Shown in pieces: positions 26,438 through 34,844 of a stretch of 64,000 nucleotides of DNA (position 1 is its first letter; each line of letters opens with the position of its first letter). The stretch comes from Taibaiella chishuiensis (GTDB taxonomy: Bacteria > Bacteroidota > Bacteroidia > Chitinophagales > Chitinophagaceae). A program made the translations under genes and the position numbers. The notes under the pieces were generated by a model, which did no database searches, was not told where the DNA came from, and saw nothing but the letters and a program-made list of their open reading frames with translations. The stretch spans positions 806,001 to 870,000 of the forward strand of contig NZ_PYGD01000001.1 in assembly GCF_003014535.1 (NCBI RefSeq). The letters run 5' to 3'.

Positions 26438-27808
26438 TCAGGCTTCTTCGTGTTTCGACATTTCGGCAGCGATCAGCTGTTCGAGATAGGTGCGTAATGC
26501 GGGTATTTTTACCTTTTCGGTAACGTCGAAGGCAAAGGCATTCACCATCATCTTCTTGGCCGACTGTGCACTGATACCGCGGCTTTGCAGGTAGAACAGG
26601 GCTTCCTTGTTGATCTGCCCGATAGTAGTACCGTGGCTGCATTTTACATCGTCTGCAAAGATCTCTAACTGCGGCTTGGCATTTACTGTAGCCTTTTCGC
26701 TGAACAGGATATTGTTGCTCTGCTGGAAGGCATTGGTCTTCTGGGCATCCTGGTATACATAGATCTTACCGTTAAACACCGCTTTAGACTTGTCGAGCAA
26801 TACGCCTTTATACAACTGGTTGCTTTCGCCATGCGGGAACTTATGGTGTACCTCGGTATGGTTGTCGACCAGCTGGCTGCCTGCGGTCAGGTACAGGCCA
26901 TACAGATGGCTTTCAAGACCTGCGGCATTCAGGTGCAGGCTCAGGTTATTGCGTACAAAGTCTGCGCCGGGTAAGGTAAAGGTATAGTTGCTGTAATTGC
27001 TGCCTGCAGCCTGTGTGGCTTCGGTACGATGTACCAGGCGGATACCTTCCCTGCCGGTCTGTATATCGTAATGGTGGAAGTGCGCGTTTTCGGCTACTGC
27101 GATTTCCGTTACACCGTTTACAAAAACAGGGTTAGTGGTCTTGTCGGTAATTACGGTTTCGATAATCTCGAGCGATGCGCCTGCAGCTACCACGATCAGG
27201 TGACGTGGTTGCAGGAATACAGCCGAGTCGGCCAGGATTACGTTAACGATATGCAGGGGCCTGTCGAGGGCTTTATTTTTAGGCGCTTCGAGATACAGGC
27301 CGTCGGTATACAACGCGGTATTCAAAGCGGTAAAGGCATTGTCCTTAACCGTGGCAATAGCGCCGAAGTGTTGTTCAAAAGCAGGCTCATGCTCTGCATC
27401 CAGGAACGAAAGGATCTTCAGGTCCTTAGCATCGGGCAGTACGGACAGGTCGTTGTTGATACGGCCGTTAACCGTAACCAGGCGGTAAGCGCCTTTCTGC
27501 TCGCCTTTGATCGAATGTTGCACCTCGTCCAGGTGGGCGGCGATCAGTTTTGCAGTCTGATCGAAAGCTTCTTTGGACAGCTCGCTGGTAACTACTTCCA
27601 GGTCGTAGGCTTCTTTAAGGTAGGGCAGGGTATTGGTAAACCGCCACTCCTCGTTTTTAACAGAAGGAAAACCAGTAGATCTGAATATATCGAAAGCTTC
27701 CTGGCGCAATGCCCGCAAGTGTTCGTTGCCGCTTTGTAAAGAGGCAATTTCAAACTTAGCCGCAAAGCGCTCGTATAACGGCGTTTCTATTTGATTGGTC
27801 ATTATCAT
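26438..27808 (-). CDS. sufD: Fe-S cluster assembly protein SufD
   Basis: A 456-residue subunit of the SufBCD scaffold on which Fe-S clusters are built in the cytosol. SufD lacks the N-terminal ligands of SufB and partners it through a beta-helix core. Here the core includes VNGVTEIAVAENAHFHHYDI and KVFNGKI-like strands (AVFNGKIYVYQDAQKTN). The C-terminal SufBD signature carries DDVKCSHGTTIGQINKEALF, with the conserved Cys-Ser-His-Gly, and YLQSRGISAQSAKKMMV. Two in-frame ATGs (27808 and 27802) are possible starts. It is last in sufB-sufC-sufD; sufS and sufE are not next to it. Confidence 0.92.
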   Translation of the reverse strand: MIMTNQIETPLYERFAAKFEIASLQSGNEHLRALRQEAFDIFRSTGFPSVKNEEWRFTNTLPYLKEAYDLEVVTSELSKEAFDQTAKLIAAHLDEVQHSIKGEQKGAYRLVTVNGRINNDLSVLPDAKDLKILSFLDAEHEPAFEQHFGAIATVKDNAFTALNTALYTDGLYLEAPKNKALDRPLHIVNVILADSAVFLQPRHLIVVAAGASLEIIETVITDKTTNPVFVNGVTEIAVAENAHFHHYDIQTGREGIRLVHRTEATQAAGSNYSNYTFTLPGADFVRNNLSLHLNAAGLESHLYGLYLTAGSQLVDNHTEVHHKFPHGESNQLYKGVLLDKSKAVFNGKIYVYQDAQKTNAFQQSNNILFSEKATVNAKPQLEIFADDVKCSHGTTIGQINKEALFYLQSRGISAQSAKKMMVNAFAFDVTEKVKIPALRTYLEQLIAAEMSKHEEA

Positions 27809-27859
27809 TTTTATAGATTTTCATGCTGCACCGGTGCGATGCACCCCTACATCAGCAAA

Positions 27860-28612
27860 TTAACTCACTGTTTCTTCTTTGATCCAGTCATAACCCCTTT
27901 CTTCGAGTTCCAGGGCCAGTTCTTTGCCGCCGGTTTTTACGATCTTGCCATCGCTCAGTACGTGTACAAAATCGGGAACGATATAGTCCAGCAGGCGCTG
28001 GTAGTGGGTAATGATGATGAACGCATTGTCCTTGCTGCGCAGTTTGTTTACGCCGCGGGAAACGATACGCAGGGCATCGATATCGAGGCCCGAATCGGTT
28101 TCGTCCAATATGCTCAGCTTAGGTTCGAGCATAGCCAGCTGGAAGATCTCGTTCCTTTTCTTCTCACCGCCGGAAAAGCCTTCGTTGAGCGAACGGTTAA
28201 CCAGTTTGGCATCGAACTCTACGAGTTTCTGTTTTTCTTTGGACAGGGCCAGGAACTCTTTCGCAGTCATAGCCTCAAGGCCTTTATACTTGCGGATCTC
28301 GTTCATGGCTGTTTTCAGGAAGTTGATATTCGATACGCCGGGGATCTCGATCGGGTACTGGAAAGCAAGAAACACACCTTCGCGGGCACGGTCTTCGGGC
28401 GACATGTCCAGCAGGTCCTTGCCATCGAGGCTGATGCTGCCTTCGGTCACTTCGTAGTTCTGGCGGCCGGAAAGTACGGAGGCCAGCGAACTTTTTCCCG
28501 CGCCGTTGGGACCCATAATGGCGTGAACTTCGCCGGCTTTTACTTCGAGGTTAAGCCCTTTCAGTATTTCTTTTTCTTCTACTCCTGCGTGCAGGTTTTT
28601 AATTGATAACAT
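27860..28612 (-). CDS. sufC: Fe-S cluster assembly ATPase SufC
   Basis: A 250-residue ABC-type ATPase that powers conformational change of the SufBCD complex. It has Walker A GPNGAGKSSLASVL, Q loop FLAFQYPIEIPGV, signature GFSGGEKKRNEIFQ, Walker B KLSILDETDSGLD (the Asp-Glu-Thr-Asp-Ser form typical of SufC) and switch His in IIITHYQRLL. No membrane partner is needed. It lies between sufB (63 bp upstream) and sufD (51 bp downstream). Confidence 0.96.
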   Translation of the reverse strand: MLSIKNLHAGVEEKEILKGLNLEVKAGEVHAIMGPNGAGKSSLASVLSGRQNYEVTEGSISLDGKDLLDMSPEDRAREGVFLAFQYPIEIPGVSNINFLKTAMNEIRKYKGLEAMTAKEFLALSKEKQKLVEFDAKLVNRSLNEGFSGGEKKRNEIFQLAMLEPKLSILDETDSGLDIDALRIVSRGVNKLRSKDNAFIIITHYQRLLDYIVPDFVHVLSDGKIVKTGGKELALELEERGYDWIKEETVS

Positions 28613-28675
28613 ATAAGCTCAAAGCCACGGGGGCCTTTTTAATTAAGGTTGATCACAAAAAATGAATGCCGGGTC

Positions 28676-30121
28676 TTAACCGACGCTGCCTTCCAGGGAT
28701 ATCGCCAGCAGCTTCTGTGCTTCTACGGCAAATTCCATCGGCAGTTTATTCAGTACTTCTTTGGCAAAACCGTTCACGATCATCTCCACCGCCTTTTCGG
28801 TATCGATACCGCGGGCATTGAGATAAAAGATCTGGTCTTCGCCGATCTTCGACGTCGTAGCCTCATGTTCCAGCGTCGCCGTATTGTTCCTGGATTCGAT
28901 ATAAGGGAAGGTATGCGCACCGCAACGGTCGCCGATCAGCATCGAGTCGCACTGGGTAAAGTTACGTGCGTTGTCTGCCTTGCTGCCGATCTGTACCAAG
29001 CCGCGGTAGCTGTTCTGGCCATTACCTGCCGATATCCCTTTGGAGATGATGCGGCTGCGGGTATTGGCGCCCAGGTGATAAATCTTGGTGCCGGTATCGG
29101 CAATCTGTTTGCCTTTGGTAACGGCTACGCTGTAAAACTCACCATAGCTGTTGTCGCCCTGCAGGATCACGCTGGGGTATTTCCAGGTAATGGCCGAACC
29201 GGTTTCTACCTGGGTCCAGGAGAGTACCGCGTTGGCGCCTTTGCAGATGCCGCGTTTGGTTACGAAGTTGTAGATACCGCCTTTGCCTTCCGCATCGCCG
29301 GGGTACCAGTTCTGCACGGTCGAGTATTTTACTTCGGCATTATCCATCACCACGATCTCTACTACTGCGGCGTGCAATTGGTTCTCGTCGCGCATCGGTG
29401 CGGTACAGCCTTCGAGGTAGCTTACATAAGCTTCCTTATCGGCTACGATCAGCGTACGTTCAAACTGGCCGGTATTCTGCGCATTGATCCGGAAATAGGT
29501 AGAGAGTTCCATCGGGCAACGTACGCCTTTGGGTATGTATACGAATGAGCCATCGGAGAACACCGCGGCGTTCAGTGCGGCAAAAATATTATCGCTGTGC
29601 GGTACCACGCTGCCCAGGTATTGTTTTACCAGTTCGGGATGCTCTTTAACGGCTTCGCCGAAGGAGCAGAATATAATACCCAGTTTGTTCAGCTCTTCCT
29701 TGTAGGTGGTCTTTACCGACACGCTGTCGAATACCACATCCACGGCTACACCGGCCAGGCTTTTCTGTTCGGAAAGCGGTATGCCCAGCTTTTCAAAAGT
29801 GGCCAGCAGCTCGGGATCTACCTGGTCGAGACTGTCGTATTTAGGTTTGGAACTGGGAGCAGCGTAGTAAGAAATGCCCTGGAAGTTCATGTCGGGCATT
29901 TTAAAGTTCTGCCAGCCGGGAAGGTCCATTTTCTCAAAAGCATGAAAAGCCTTCAGGCGCCATTCCAGCAGCCATTCGGGCTCTTCTTTTTTCTTTGAAA
30001 TAAAGCGAATGGTATCTTCATTAAGGCCGGGTGGCAATATGTCCATTTCGATGTCGGTAACGAAACCATGCTCGTATTCTTTACCGGCAATCTCTTCTAA
30101 GTATTCGGTACTGTTTTCCAT
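28676..30121 (-). CDS. sufB: Fe-S cluster assembly protein SufB
   Basis: A 481-residue scaffold subunit. The N-terminus ([18 protein letters not shown]) and the segments [20 protein letters not shown] and [20 protein letters not shown] are standard SufB. The C-terminal part has the cluster-ligand region [19 protein letters not shown] and [20 protein letters not shown]. It heads the operon. A good Bacteroidota promoter lies 48-79 bp upstream of the ATG. No IscR-type regulator is present nearby. Confidence 0.96.
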   Translation of the reverse strand: MENSTEYLEEIAGKEYEHGFVTDIEMDILPPGLNEDTIRFISKKKEEPEWLLEWRLKAFHAFEKMDLPGWQNFKMPDMNFQGISYYAAPSSKPKYDSLDQVDPELLATFEKLGIPLSEQKSLAGVAVDVVFDSVSVKTTYKEELNKLGIIFCSFGEAVKEHPELVKQYLGSVVPHSDNIFAALNAAVFSDGSFVYIPKGVRCPMELSTYFRINAQNTGQFERTLIVADKEAYVSYLEGCTAPMRDENQLHAAVVEIVVMDNAEVKYSTVQNWYPGDAEGKGGIYNFVTKRGICKGANAVLSWTQVETGSAITWKYPSVILQGDNSYGEFYSVAVTKGKQIADTGTKIYHLGANTRSRIISKGISAGNGQNSYRGLVQIGSKADNARNFTQCDSMLIGDRCGAHTFPYIESRNNTATLEHEATTSKIGEDQIFYLNARGIDTEKAVEMIVNGFAKEVLNKLPMEFAVEAQKLLAISLEGSVG

Positions 30122-30168
30122 AACATCTCAGCCCATGGGATATAGGGCATTACCTGTGATTAAGCCTG

Positions 30169-30200
30169 CAAAGTTACAACCAAAAACCTGCAAAAACCAA
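30169..30200 (-). promoter_or_regulatory. suf operon promoter
   Basis: On the minus strand TTG (30198-30200), 21 bp, then TAACTTTG (30169-30176), matching TTG-N19/21-TAnnTTTG. The leader would be about 40 bases. Confidence 0.6.
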
Positions 30201-30335
30201 GGTTAATGATAAAAGGTTTCTATATAGTATTAGGCTATACAAACCGGCCTCCGCAGCAGGCTTGCAGCACTTTTATCCTCCTGCACCGGGTATCGGTCGG
30301 TATATTTTGCGCCGCAAAGTTCTTATTAAAAAAAT

Positions 30336-30363
30336 AAAAAATACCAGGAATCCGGTATTTTTT
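30336..30363. terminator. A/T-rich hairpin upstream of the peptide genes
   Basis: AAAAAATACC (30336-30345) and GGTATTTTTT (30354-30363) flank an 8-base loop. No gene ends just upstream of it on the plus strand, so it may end an unseen small RNA or shield the peptide genes from read-through. The remaining DNA of 30202-30335 shows no gene. Confidence 0.45.
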
Positions 30364-30380
30364 ATTAATATGTGAAAATT

Positions 30381-30427
30381 TATTTTTGTTGCCGCTGCTT
30401 ATGCAGCGTACTCCGGGGCTTGCCCCG
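30381..30427 (+). promoter_or_regulatory. -7 element and double hairpin leader of the first peptide gene
   Basis: TATTTTTG (30381-30388) fits TAnnTTTG. Two hairpins follow: CGCTGC-TTAT-GCAGCG (30393-30408), then CGGGGC-TT-GCCCCG (30414-30427) with a T run behind it. The second looks like a terminator placed about 50 bp before the peptide start, as in an attenuated leader. Confidence 0.45.
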
Positions 30428-30477
30428 TTTTTACCCGGCTTATCATTTCCTTTTATTCACTTAAAAACCAAATTTTT

Positions 30478-30672
30478 ATGAAAAAGAAAAGTGCTGGTCT
30501 CTCCCGTAAATTATTTCTGAATAAAGCTGTGCTGGCCGAACTGAACCTGCGGCAGCAGCAAGTGCTTATCGGCGGGGCTGCGCCCAGCCGCAAATTGCCC
30601 TGTGTAACCGTAGCCGGCGCCGGCAGTTGCAATACTACGCCCCCGAACCAGGATATCTGTATCTGGTGCTAA
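30478..30672 (+). CDS. Putative class I lanthipeptide precursor 1
   Basis: A 64-residue peptide. Residues 1-33 are a leader: a basic start (MKKKSAGLSRK), the KLFLNKAVLAELN segment that resembles the leader pattern of Bacteroidota class I lanthipeptides, and a double glycine at 32-33. The 31-residue core (34-64) has Cys42, Cys51, Cys61 and Cys64 with Ser37, Thr44, Ser50, Thr53 and Thr54, enough to form several thioether rings, and ends CIWC. It has no hydrophobic signal peptide, so export would need a double-glycine peptidase transporter. None, and no LanB, LanC or radical SAM gene, is in the window. A second related peptide follows 86 bp downstream. Confidence 0.75.
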   Translation: MKKKSAGLSRKLFLNKAVLAELNLRQQQVLIGGAAPSRKLPCVTVAGAGSCNTTPPNQDICIWC

Positions 30673-30703
30673 AATTAACCGGTACCATTTGCATTGCCTG
30701 ATG

Positions 30704-30718
30704 TCCCCGCTGCGGGGA
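30704..30718 (+). promoter_or_regulatory. GC-rich palindrome between the two peptide genes
   Basis: TCCCCGC-T-GCGGGGA is a perfect 7-base dyad with a single-base centre, 40 bp before the second peptide start. It has no T run, so processing or a stability element is as likely as termination. Confidence 0.4.
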
Positions 30719-30758
30719 ACTGAAGAAAATTTAATCACCCCCTTTATTCCCATTGTTT

Positions 30759-30974
30759 ATGAAAAAGAAAAAAACCGGCCTGCCCAGGCTGCAGTTCAAC
30801 AAAGAAGCCATCAGTATTTTGAATACCTGGCATAGCGCCGGGGTAAAAGGCGGCAGCGGCCTCGATTGCGGCGGCGTGCAGGTGAGCAATGGCCAGCCCA
30901 TCAGCTGTATCGGCCATACCTGCGAGTCCTGGAACTCCGAGATGCCTACCTGCTGGAATTGCGCCGAGGCCTGA
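30759..30974 (+). CDS. Putative class I lanthipeptide precursor 2
   Basis: A 71-residue peptide from the ATG at 30759. The leader (residues 1-32) matches precursor 1 in layout: MKKKKTGLPR, LQFNKEAISILN and Gly31-Gly32. The core of 39 residues is different and richer in Cys (37, 50, 55, 65, 68), with Ser33, Ser43, Ser49, Thr54, Ser57, Ser60 and Thr64 and three Trp in the whole peptide. A shared leader with a diverged core is what one expects of two substrates for the same remote modification enzyme. An unmodified disulfide peptide, or a linear azole product, are alternatives. A strong terminator shared with rng follows. Confidence 0.72.
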   Translation: MKKKKTGLPRLQFNKEAISILNTWHSAGVKGGSGLDCGGVQVSNGQPISCIGHTCESWNSEMPTCWNCAEA

Positions 30975-30984
30975 TCCCGGGTAT

Positions 30985-31036
30985 AAAAAAGAACGCCGCC
31001 AATAACCACGATGGTTAAGGCGGCGTTTTCTTTTTT
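30985..31036. terminator. Bidirectional terminator between peptide genes and rng
   Basis: AACGCCGCC (30992-31000) pairs with GGCGGCGTT (31019-31027), with an inner TAACC/GGTTA helix. A runs on the left and T runs on the right serve both directions. Confidence 0.85.
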
Positions 31037-31043
31037 GAAGCTT

Positions 31044-32600
31044 TTAGAGCTTAATAATTTCTTCCGTTTTCTGATCGAAAAAATGATATTCGGTCATCTG
31101 GTAATTGTTGTCGGTGTGGAGCTTCAGCCATACACCGTACGTACGGTACCATTTCCACTGCAGGGAGCGCCAGAAACCGCTGGTCTTCAGGTAAGCAACA
31201 AGCATGGGGTGTGCGTGCAGCTTCAGTTTGCGGTGTCCCTGGTTGATCAGGTACCTGAAATCTTTTTCTACCTCGTCGGTAATCAGGATCGAAGGGCCTA
31301 TTTTGCCGGTTCCTTTACAGGTAGGGCATACCTCGGCCGTACTGATATTGATCTCGGGGCGGAGGCGCTGACGGGTAATCTGCATCAAGCCGAACTTGGA
31401 GATCGGGAGCAGGGTATGCCGAGCTCGGTCGGTGGTCATGCACTCCGTCATGTAATCATAAAGCTTTCGCTTGTTGTCGGGCAGCTTCATATCGATAAAG
31501 TCGATAATGATGATACCGCCGATATCGCGAAGGCGCAGTTGCCTGCAAATTTCTTCTGCGGCTTCCAGGTTGGTCTTCAGGGCGCTTTCCTCCTGGTTGC
31601 CGTCTGCGGCGCGGGTACCGCTGTTCACGTCGATCACGTGCATCGCTTCGGTATGCTCGATAATGAGGTAAGCGCCGCTTGCGAGGTTTACCGTTTTACC
31701 GAATGCGGCCTTTACCTGCCGGGTAATCCCGAAGTGATCGAATATCGGCTGGCCGTTATGGTAGAAGTTGACGATCTCTTCTTTTTCCGGTGCGATACGG
31801 GATACATATTCCCGGGTTTCGTTCATGATCCCTTTTTCATTGACAACGATACGCTGGAAACTTTCGTTCAGCAGGTCGCGCAAGATGGAGGTGGTTTTAG
31901 CCTGTTCGCTCAGGATCCGTTTGGGCGGATGAGCGCCTTTCAGGTTTTCCTGTATAGTTTTCCACTGGTTGGTCAGGTCCAGCAGATCGGCATGCAATTC
32001 GGCCGTGTTTTTGCCCTCGGCTGCGGTTCTTACGATTACCCCGAAGTTTTTGGGTTTGATACTTTCCACGATCTTTTGCAGCCGTTTTCTTTCTTCTCCG
32101 GAGTGAATTTTCCGGGATACGGATACAAAATTATTGAAGGGGGTAAGTACTACAAATCTTCCGGGAAACGAGAGTTCGCAACTTAAACGGGGACCTTTGG
32201 AAGATATCGGTTCTTTCAGAATCTGGACAATGATCTCAGGTTTCTGGGTAAGAACATCGGTAATCTTACCGGTCTTTAATATTTCCTGCTCATTCTCGAA
32301 CTTGCCAAAATCGAAGCCATTGGGGCTGTTGTCCCTTATGGCTGTATTTGTAAATTTCAACAGTGAACGGATATACGGACTCAGGTCGGAATAATGGAGA
32401 AAAGCGTCTTTTTCGTATCCAACATCTACAAATGCGGCATTAAGGCCGGGCATCAGTTTTTTTACTTTGCCTAGATATAAATCACCAACGGCAAACGCCG
32501 AATTATTATGTTCGTAATGAAGTTCTACGAGTTTTTTATCTTCCAGAAGCGCTATTTCTACCCCATCAGCCGACGCATTGATTATCATTTCTTTATTCAT
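31044..32600 (-). CDS. rng: Ribonuclease G/E family endoribonuclease
   Basis: A 518-residue protein from the ATG at 32600 (MNKEMIINASADGVEIAL); the longer frame is not needed. It has an N-terminal S1 RNA-binding domain (VGDLYLGKVKKLMPGLNAAF, then VDVGYEKDAFLH). The catalytic core has the metal-binding MHVIDVNSGTRAADGNQEE and LRDIGGIIIIDFIDM. The zinc-link Cys pair is CPTCKGTGKIG. It lacks the long degradosome tail of enterobacterial RNase E. Known roles of the family are 16S rRNA 5' end maturation and mRNA decay. A tiny ribosome-related gene (32811-32906) lies upstream on the same strand. Confidence 0.93.
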   Translation of the reverse strand: MNKEMIINASADGVEIALLEDKKLVELHYEHNNSAFAVGDLYLGKVKKLMPGLNAAFVDVGYEKDAFLHYSDLSPYIRSLLKFTNTAIRDNSPNGFDFGKFENEQEILKTGKITDVLTQKPEIIVQILKEPISSKGPRLSCELSFPGRFVVLTPFNNFVSVSRKIHSGEERKRLQKIVESIKPKNFGVIVRTAAEGKNTAELHADLLDLTNQWKTIQENLKGAHPPKRILSEQAKTTSILRDLLNESFQRIVVNEKGIMNETREYVSRIAPEKEEIVNFYHNGQPIFDHFGITRQVKAAFGKTVNLASGAYLIIEHTEAMHVIDVNSGTRAADGNQEESALKTNLEAAEEICRQLRLRDIGGIIIIDFIDMKLPDNKRKLYDYMTECMTTDRARHTLLPISKFGLMQITRQRLRPEINISTAEVCPTCKGTGKIGPSILITDEVEKDFRYLINQGHRKLKLHAHPMLVAYLKTSGFWRSLQWKWYRTYGVWLKLHTDNNYQMTEYHFFDQKTEEIIKL

Positions 32601-32810
32601 GAAAATCGTTTTAGTCGTCACCAATACTGCTCCTGCTCCCGGGTATAGATCCCGTGGAGCAGTGCAGTTTTTTTTCTGCACGCTTATAAAAATACAAACC
32701 CCATACTTACTCAGGGAGCAGTACCGGGGTTAGCATTTTATAATATTGGAATTAAACAGAAAGGCCATGCATATACATTAGATAAAGCTGGTTTCCGTTA
32801 AAAAACAGTG

Positions 32811-32906
32811 CTATTTCTTTTTGCTCTTATGACGGTTCTTTCTTAAACGCTTCTTACGTTTGTGGGTGGCGATTTTATGACGTTTCCTCTTTTTACCACT
32901 TGGCAT
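32811..32906 (-). CDS. AURKAIP1/COX24-type 31-residue basic protein
   Basis: A 31-residue very basic protein (MPSGKKRKRHKIATHKRKKR, then a short Lys/Arg tail) read from an ATG at 32906. The sequence is nearly the canonical form of the small AURKAIP1/COX24-domain proteins found throughout Bacteroidota, related to a mitochondrial small-subunit ribosomal protein. A ribosome-bound role is therefore likely but inferred. It is too short for most gene callers. It lies 210 bp upstream of rng and 90 bp downstream of a TPR gene, all leftward. Confidence 0.85.
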   Translation of the reverse strand: MPSGKKRKRHKIATHKRKKRLRKNRHKSKKK

Positions 32907-32996
32907 AGCTCAAATAATTTTTTGTTGTTAAAAATAGTATTTCGTATAGAGTACCTTATAAAAAAGTCTTCCAAAGTTTGGTTCCCTTACGGGAAA

Positions 32997-33884
32997 TTAA
33001 AAGGTCTTCATGTATTCGTCCAGGTCTTTGTTGAAGTCCGGGTTATTCATGATCCTTTTAGCTTCATTGAACATCGCTTTCGCTTTATCCGTTTCCTTTT
33101 GCCGCTTATAGGCTTCACCCAGGAACAGGTAGGCTTCTACGTTATTCTTATCCACCCGCAATATCGTATTGCCCCGCGCTACAGCCTTATCCAGCTGTCC
33201 CGACTCCACGGCCATTTTACCTAAAATAATATTGGCAGGTATATTTGTCGAGTCTTTCCGCACAATAGTCAGCAGCTGCTCAATGCCTTTCATCGTCTCT
33301 CCGGTTCCATCTATAAACACGCCGGCAAGCTCTATGCGGGTAGTGTCGTTATTGGGGTTAAGCTCCAGAAGCTGGTTGTAGCAAGCGATTGCTTCCTCTG
33401 CCATCCACTGTCTTACCGATCGATTCCGTTCATGATGGAGCTCCTCTGACAGCAAATGGGCTGCAAAGTTCAGCTTTTTTTCTGAATTTTCCAATTTTCC
33501 GGATTTCGCGAAGTAATAAGCAGCTACGGCGTGGTTTTTATTTTGTTGCCACAGCTTACCGAGGGTCTCATAAGCAGCGATTTGCTGGGCGGTTACATCG
33601 CCGCGGGTAATCGTATTTTCCTGGCGGTTAATTTCGGCCTGGGCTGCCGGAGCCAGCTTTTGCTTGGCGGCGGCGAGCAGCGAATCGAAGCTGGCGGCTT
33701 TTGGAATTTCCATACCGGCGGCCTGGCGTTCACCCGGTGTTCCGCCCTGGGACATGGCTGCAGCCATTTTATCCTCTTTTTTAGGCGCCACCGTATTCCC
33801 GGCAAAATAGAGCAATGCAATCAGTCCTAAAGCGGCGGCAATAGCGCCGTAATGTATCGGTTTCAAAGGCAAAATTTGCTGCAA
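32997..33884 (-). CDS. Membrane-anchored TPR protein
   Basis: A 295-residue protein with an N-terminal membrane anchor (about residues 11-31, YGAIAAALGLIALLYFAG), then an Ala/Gln-rich linker and TPR repeats. Clear repeats are EEAIACYNQLLELNPNND, ANIILGKMAVESGQLDKAV and EAYLFLGEAYKRQKETDKAK. No lipobox was found. TPR proteins scaffold protein contacts; the partner is unknown. It lies upstream of the COX24-type gene and rng on the same strand, and this neighbourhood is typical of Bacteroidota. Confidence 0.75.
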   Translation of the reverse strand: MQQILPLKPIHYGAIAAALGLIALLYFAGNTVAPKKEDKMAAAMSQGGTPGERQAAGMEIPKAASFDSLLAAAKQKLAPAAQAEINRQENTITRGDVTAQQIAAYETLGKLWQQNKNHAVAAYYFAKSGKLENSEKKLNFAAHLLSEELHHERNRSVRQWMAEEAIACYNQLLELNPNNDTTRIELAGVFIDGTGETMKGIEQLLTIVRKDSTNIPANIILGKMAVESGQLDKAVARGNTILRVDKNNVEAYLFLGEAYKRQKETDKAKAMFNEAKRIMNNPDFNKDLDEYMKTF

Positions 33885-33990
33885 AGGTAGGGAAGGAAAA
33901 TTTAAGCGCCGGTTAATGGGTGCAAGGCCCGCGATCCGGCAGACACGGATGAAGAGGAATTAAGGACGCTAGTTAAGGCCTCACACCGCT

Positions 33991-34392
33991 GCGATTCTGG
34001 TGAATTGTATTGCTTTGGACGGGATAGTGTGGATTAGGGCGGATTTAAGGGTTGGCTATTGTTAGGGATATTTTTAGGTCTCGCGGCGGCTACGATTGTC
34101 GTGGTGTATTGTATTGCTTGGGTCTGTATCGTGCGGGTCAGGCGGGATTGAGGGATGGATATTGTCATAGATATTTTTGTCTCGCTGCGGCGCGGCGAGA
34201 CCATTTTTTTAATACCTGTTACCTGTATCAGGCCTGCAGTGTAACAGGACAAGCGAAACTTCGTATGCTCGTCCGGGGCTTTTTCAGGTCTCGCAGCGAG
34301 ACAGCGATTGTGTGGATTTTATTGCTTTGAACGGGATAATGCGGATCACGCGGATTTGAAGGTTAGCTATTGTTATAGATGTTTTCCGCCGC
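33991..34392. repeat. Three degenerate copies of a 90-bp intergenic repeat
   Basis: Similar stretches start at about 33991, 34092 and 34304. Each reads roughly GCGATTnTGGTG-ATTGTATTGCTT, then ATAnTGnGGAT, GGCGGATTnAAGG and GGnTATTGTnAnAGATnTTTT. The first two are directly followed by a GTCTCGC-type palindrome. No coding frame is credible in 33885-34844. Confidence 0.6.
34179..34309. repeat. 131-bp structured repeat, copy A
   Basis: It starts with the near-palindrome GTCTCGCTGCGGCGCGGCGAGAC, then a T run, then the dyad CCTGTTAC...GTAACAGG, and ends with the palindrome GTCTCGCAGCGAGAC. A nearly identical copy lies at 34590-34719. The ends are similar inverted palindromes, as in small non-autonomous mobile elements. 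Confidence 0.65.
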
Positions 34393-34414
34393 TGTTGGTG
34401 TTGTCACCAACAGC
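34391..34414. repeat. Perfect 10-bp hairpin (GCTGTTGGTG-TTGT-CACCAACAGC)
   Basis: A perfect inverted repeat between the two 131-bp copies, not next to any gene end. It lacks a T run, so it is better described as an intergenic palindromic repeat than as a terminator. Confidence 0.6.
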
Positions 34415-34589
34415 AGATTTATATGCTAAAGTACGGTTATCAGCACCCGGAGAACGCTCGGAATAGATCGGGCTAACAGATAAGCTTGCTCAAAATTGCC
34501 GCGGGGAGGAACAAGATGATGGTTTATAAGGTGAAAGGCAGGATAAGGATGGATCAAGCGGAAAAGCTGGATATTTCCGGACATCACTT

Positions 34590-34719
34590 GTCTCGTTGCG
34601 GCGCGGCGAGACTATTTTTTTAATACCTGTTACCTGTATCAGGCCTGCAGTGTAACAGGACAAGCAAAACTTCGTATGCTCGTCCGGGGCTTTTTAAAGT
34701 CTCGCAACGACACAGCGAT
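34590..34719. repeat. 130-bp structured repeat, copy B
   Basis: Almost the same sequence as copy A at 34179-34309, in the same orientation, including the opening palindrome, the AATACCTGTTACCTGTATCA core and the closing GTCTCGCAACGACAC, which has lost perfect symmetry. Confidence 0.65.
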
Positions 34720-34794
34720 CGTTGCGGGAAATGTTTTGGTAAGTCGTGTGCAAACAGCCAGGGTAAAGTATCCGCCTGCAAACTCAAAAATAAA

Positions 34795-34817
34795 ACTCCC
34801 GGCGCCGGGCCGGGAGT
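34795..34817 (-). terminator. Terminator of the GGGP-synthase family gene
   Basis: ACTCCCGGC (34795-34803) pairs with GCCGGGAGT (34809-34817). On the minus strand it is followed by TTTTATTTTT, 28 bp after the stop. Confidence 0.8.
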
Positions 34818-34844
34818 CTGAAAAAAATATCAGGAAAAAAGGGA

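Noticed and set aside
31011-32186. A 391-codon plus-strand frame opposite rng
   Set aside because: The minus-strand frame is an unmistakable ribonuclease G/E with catalytic and zinc motifs.
34179-34719. Insertion sequence
   Set aside because: No transposase frame lies inside or between the copies, and no target-site duplication could be seen by eye.
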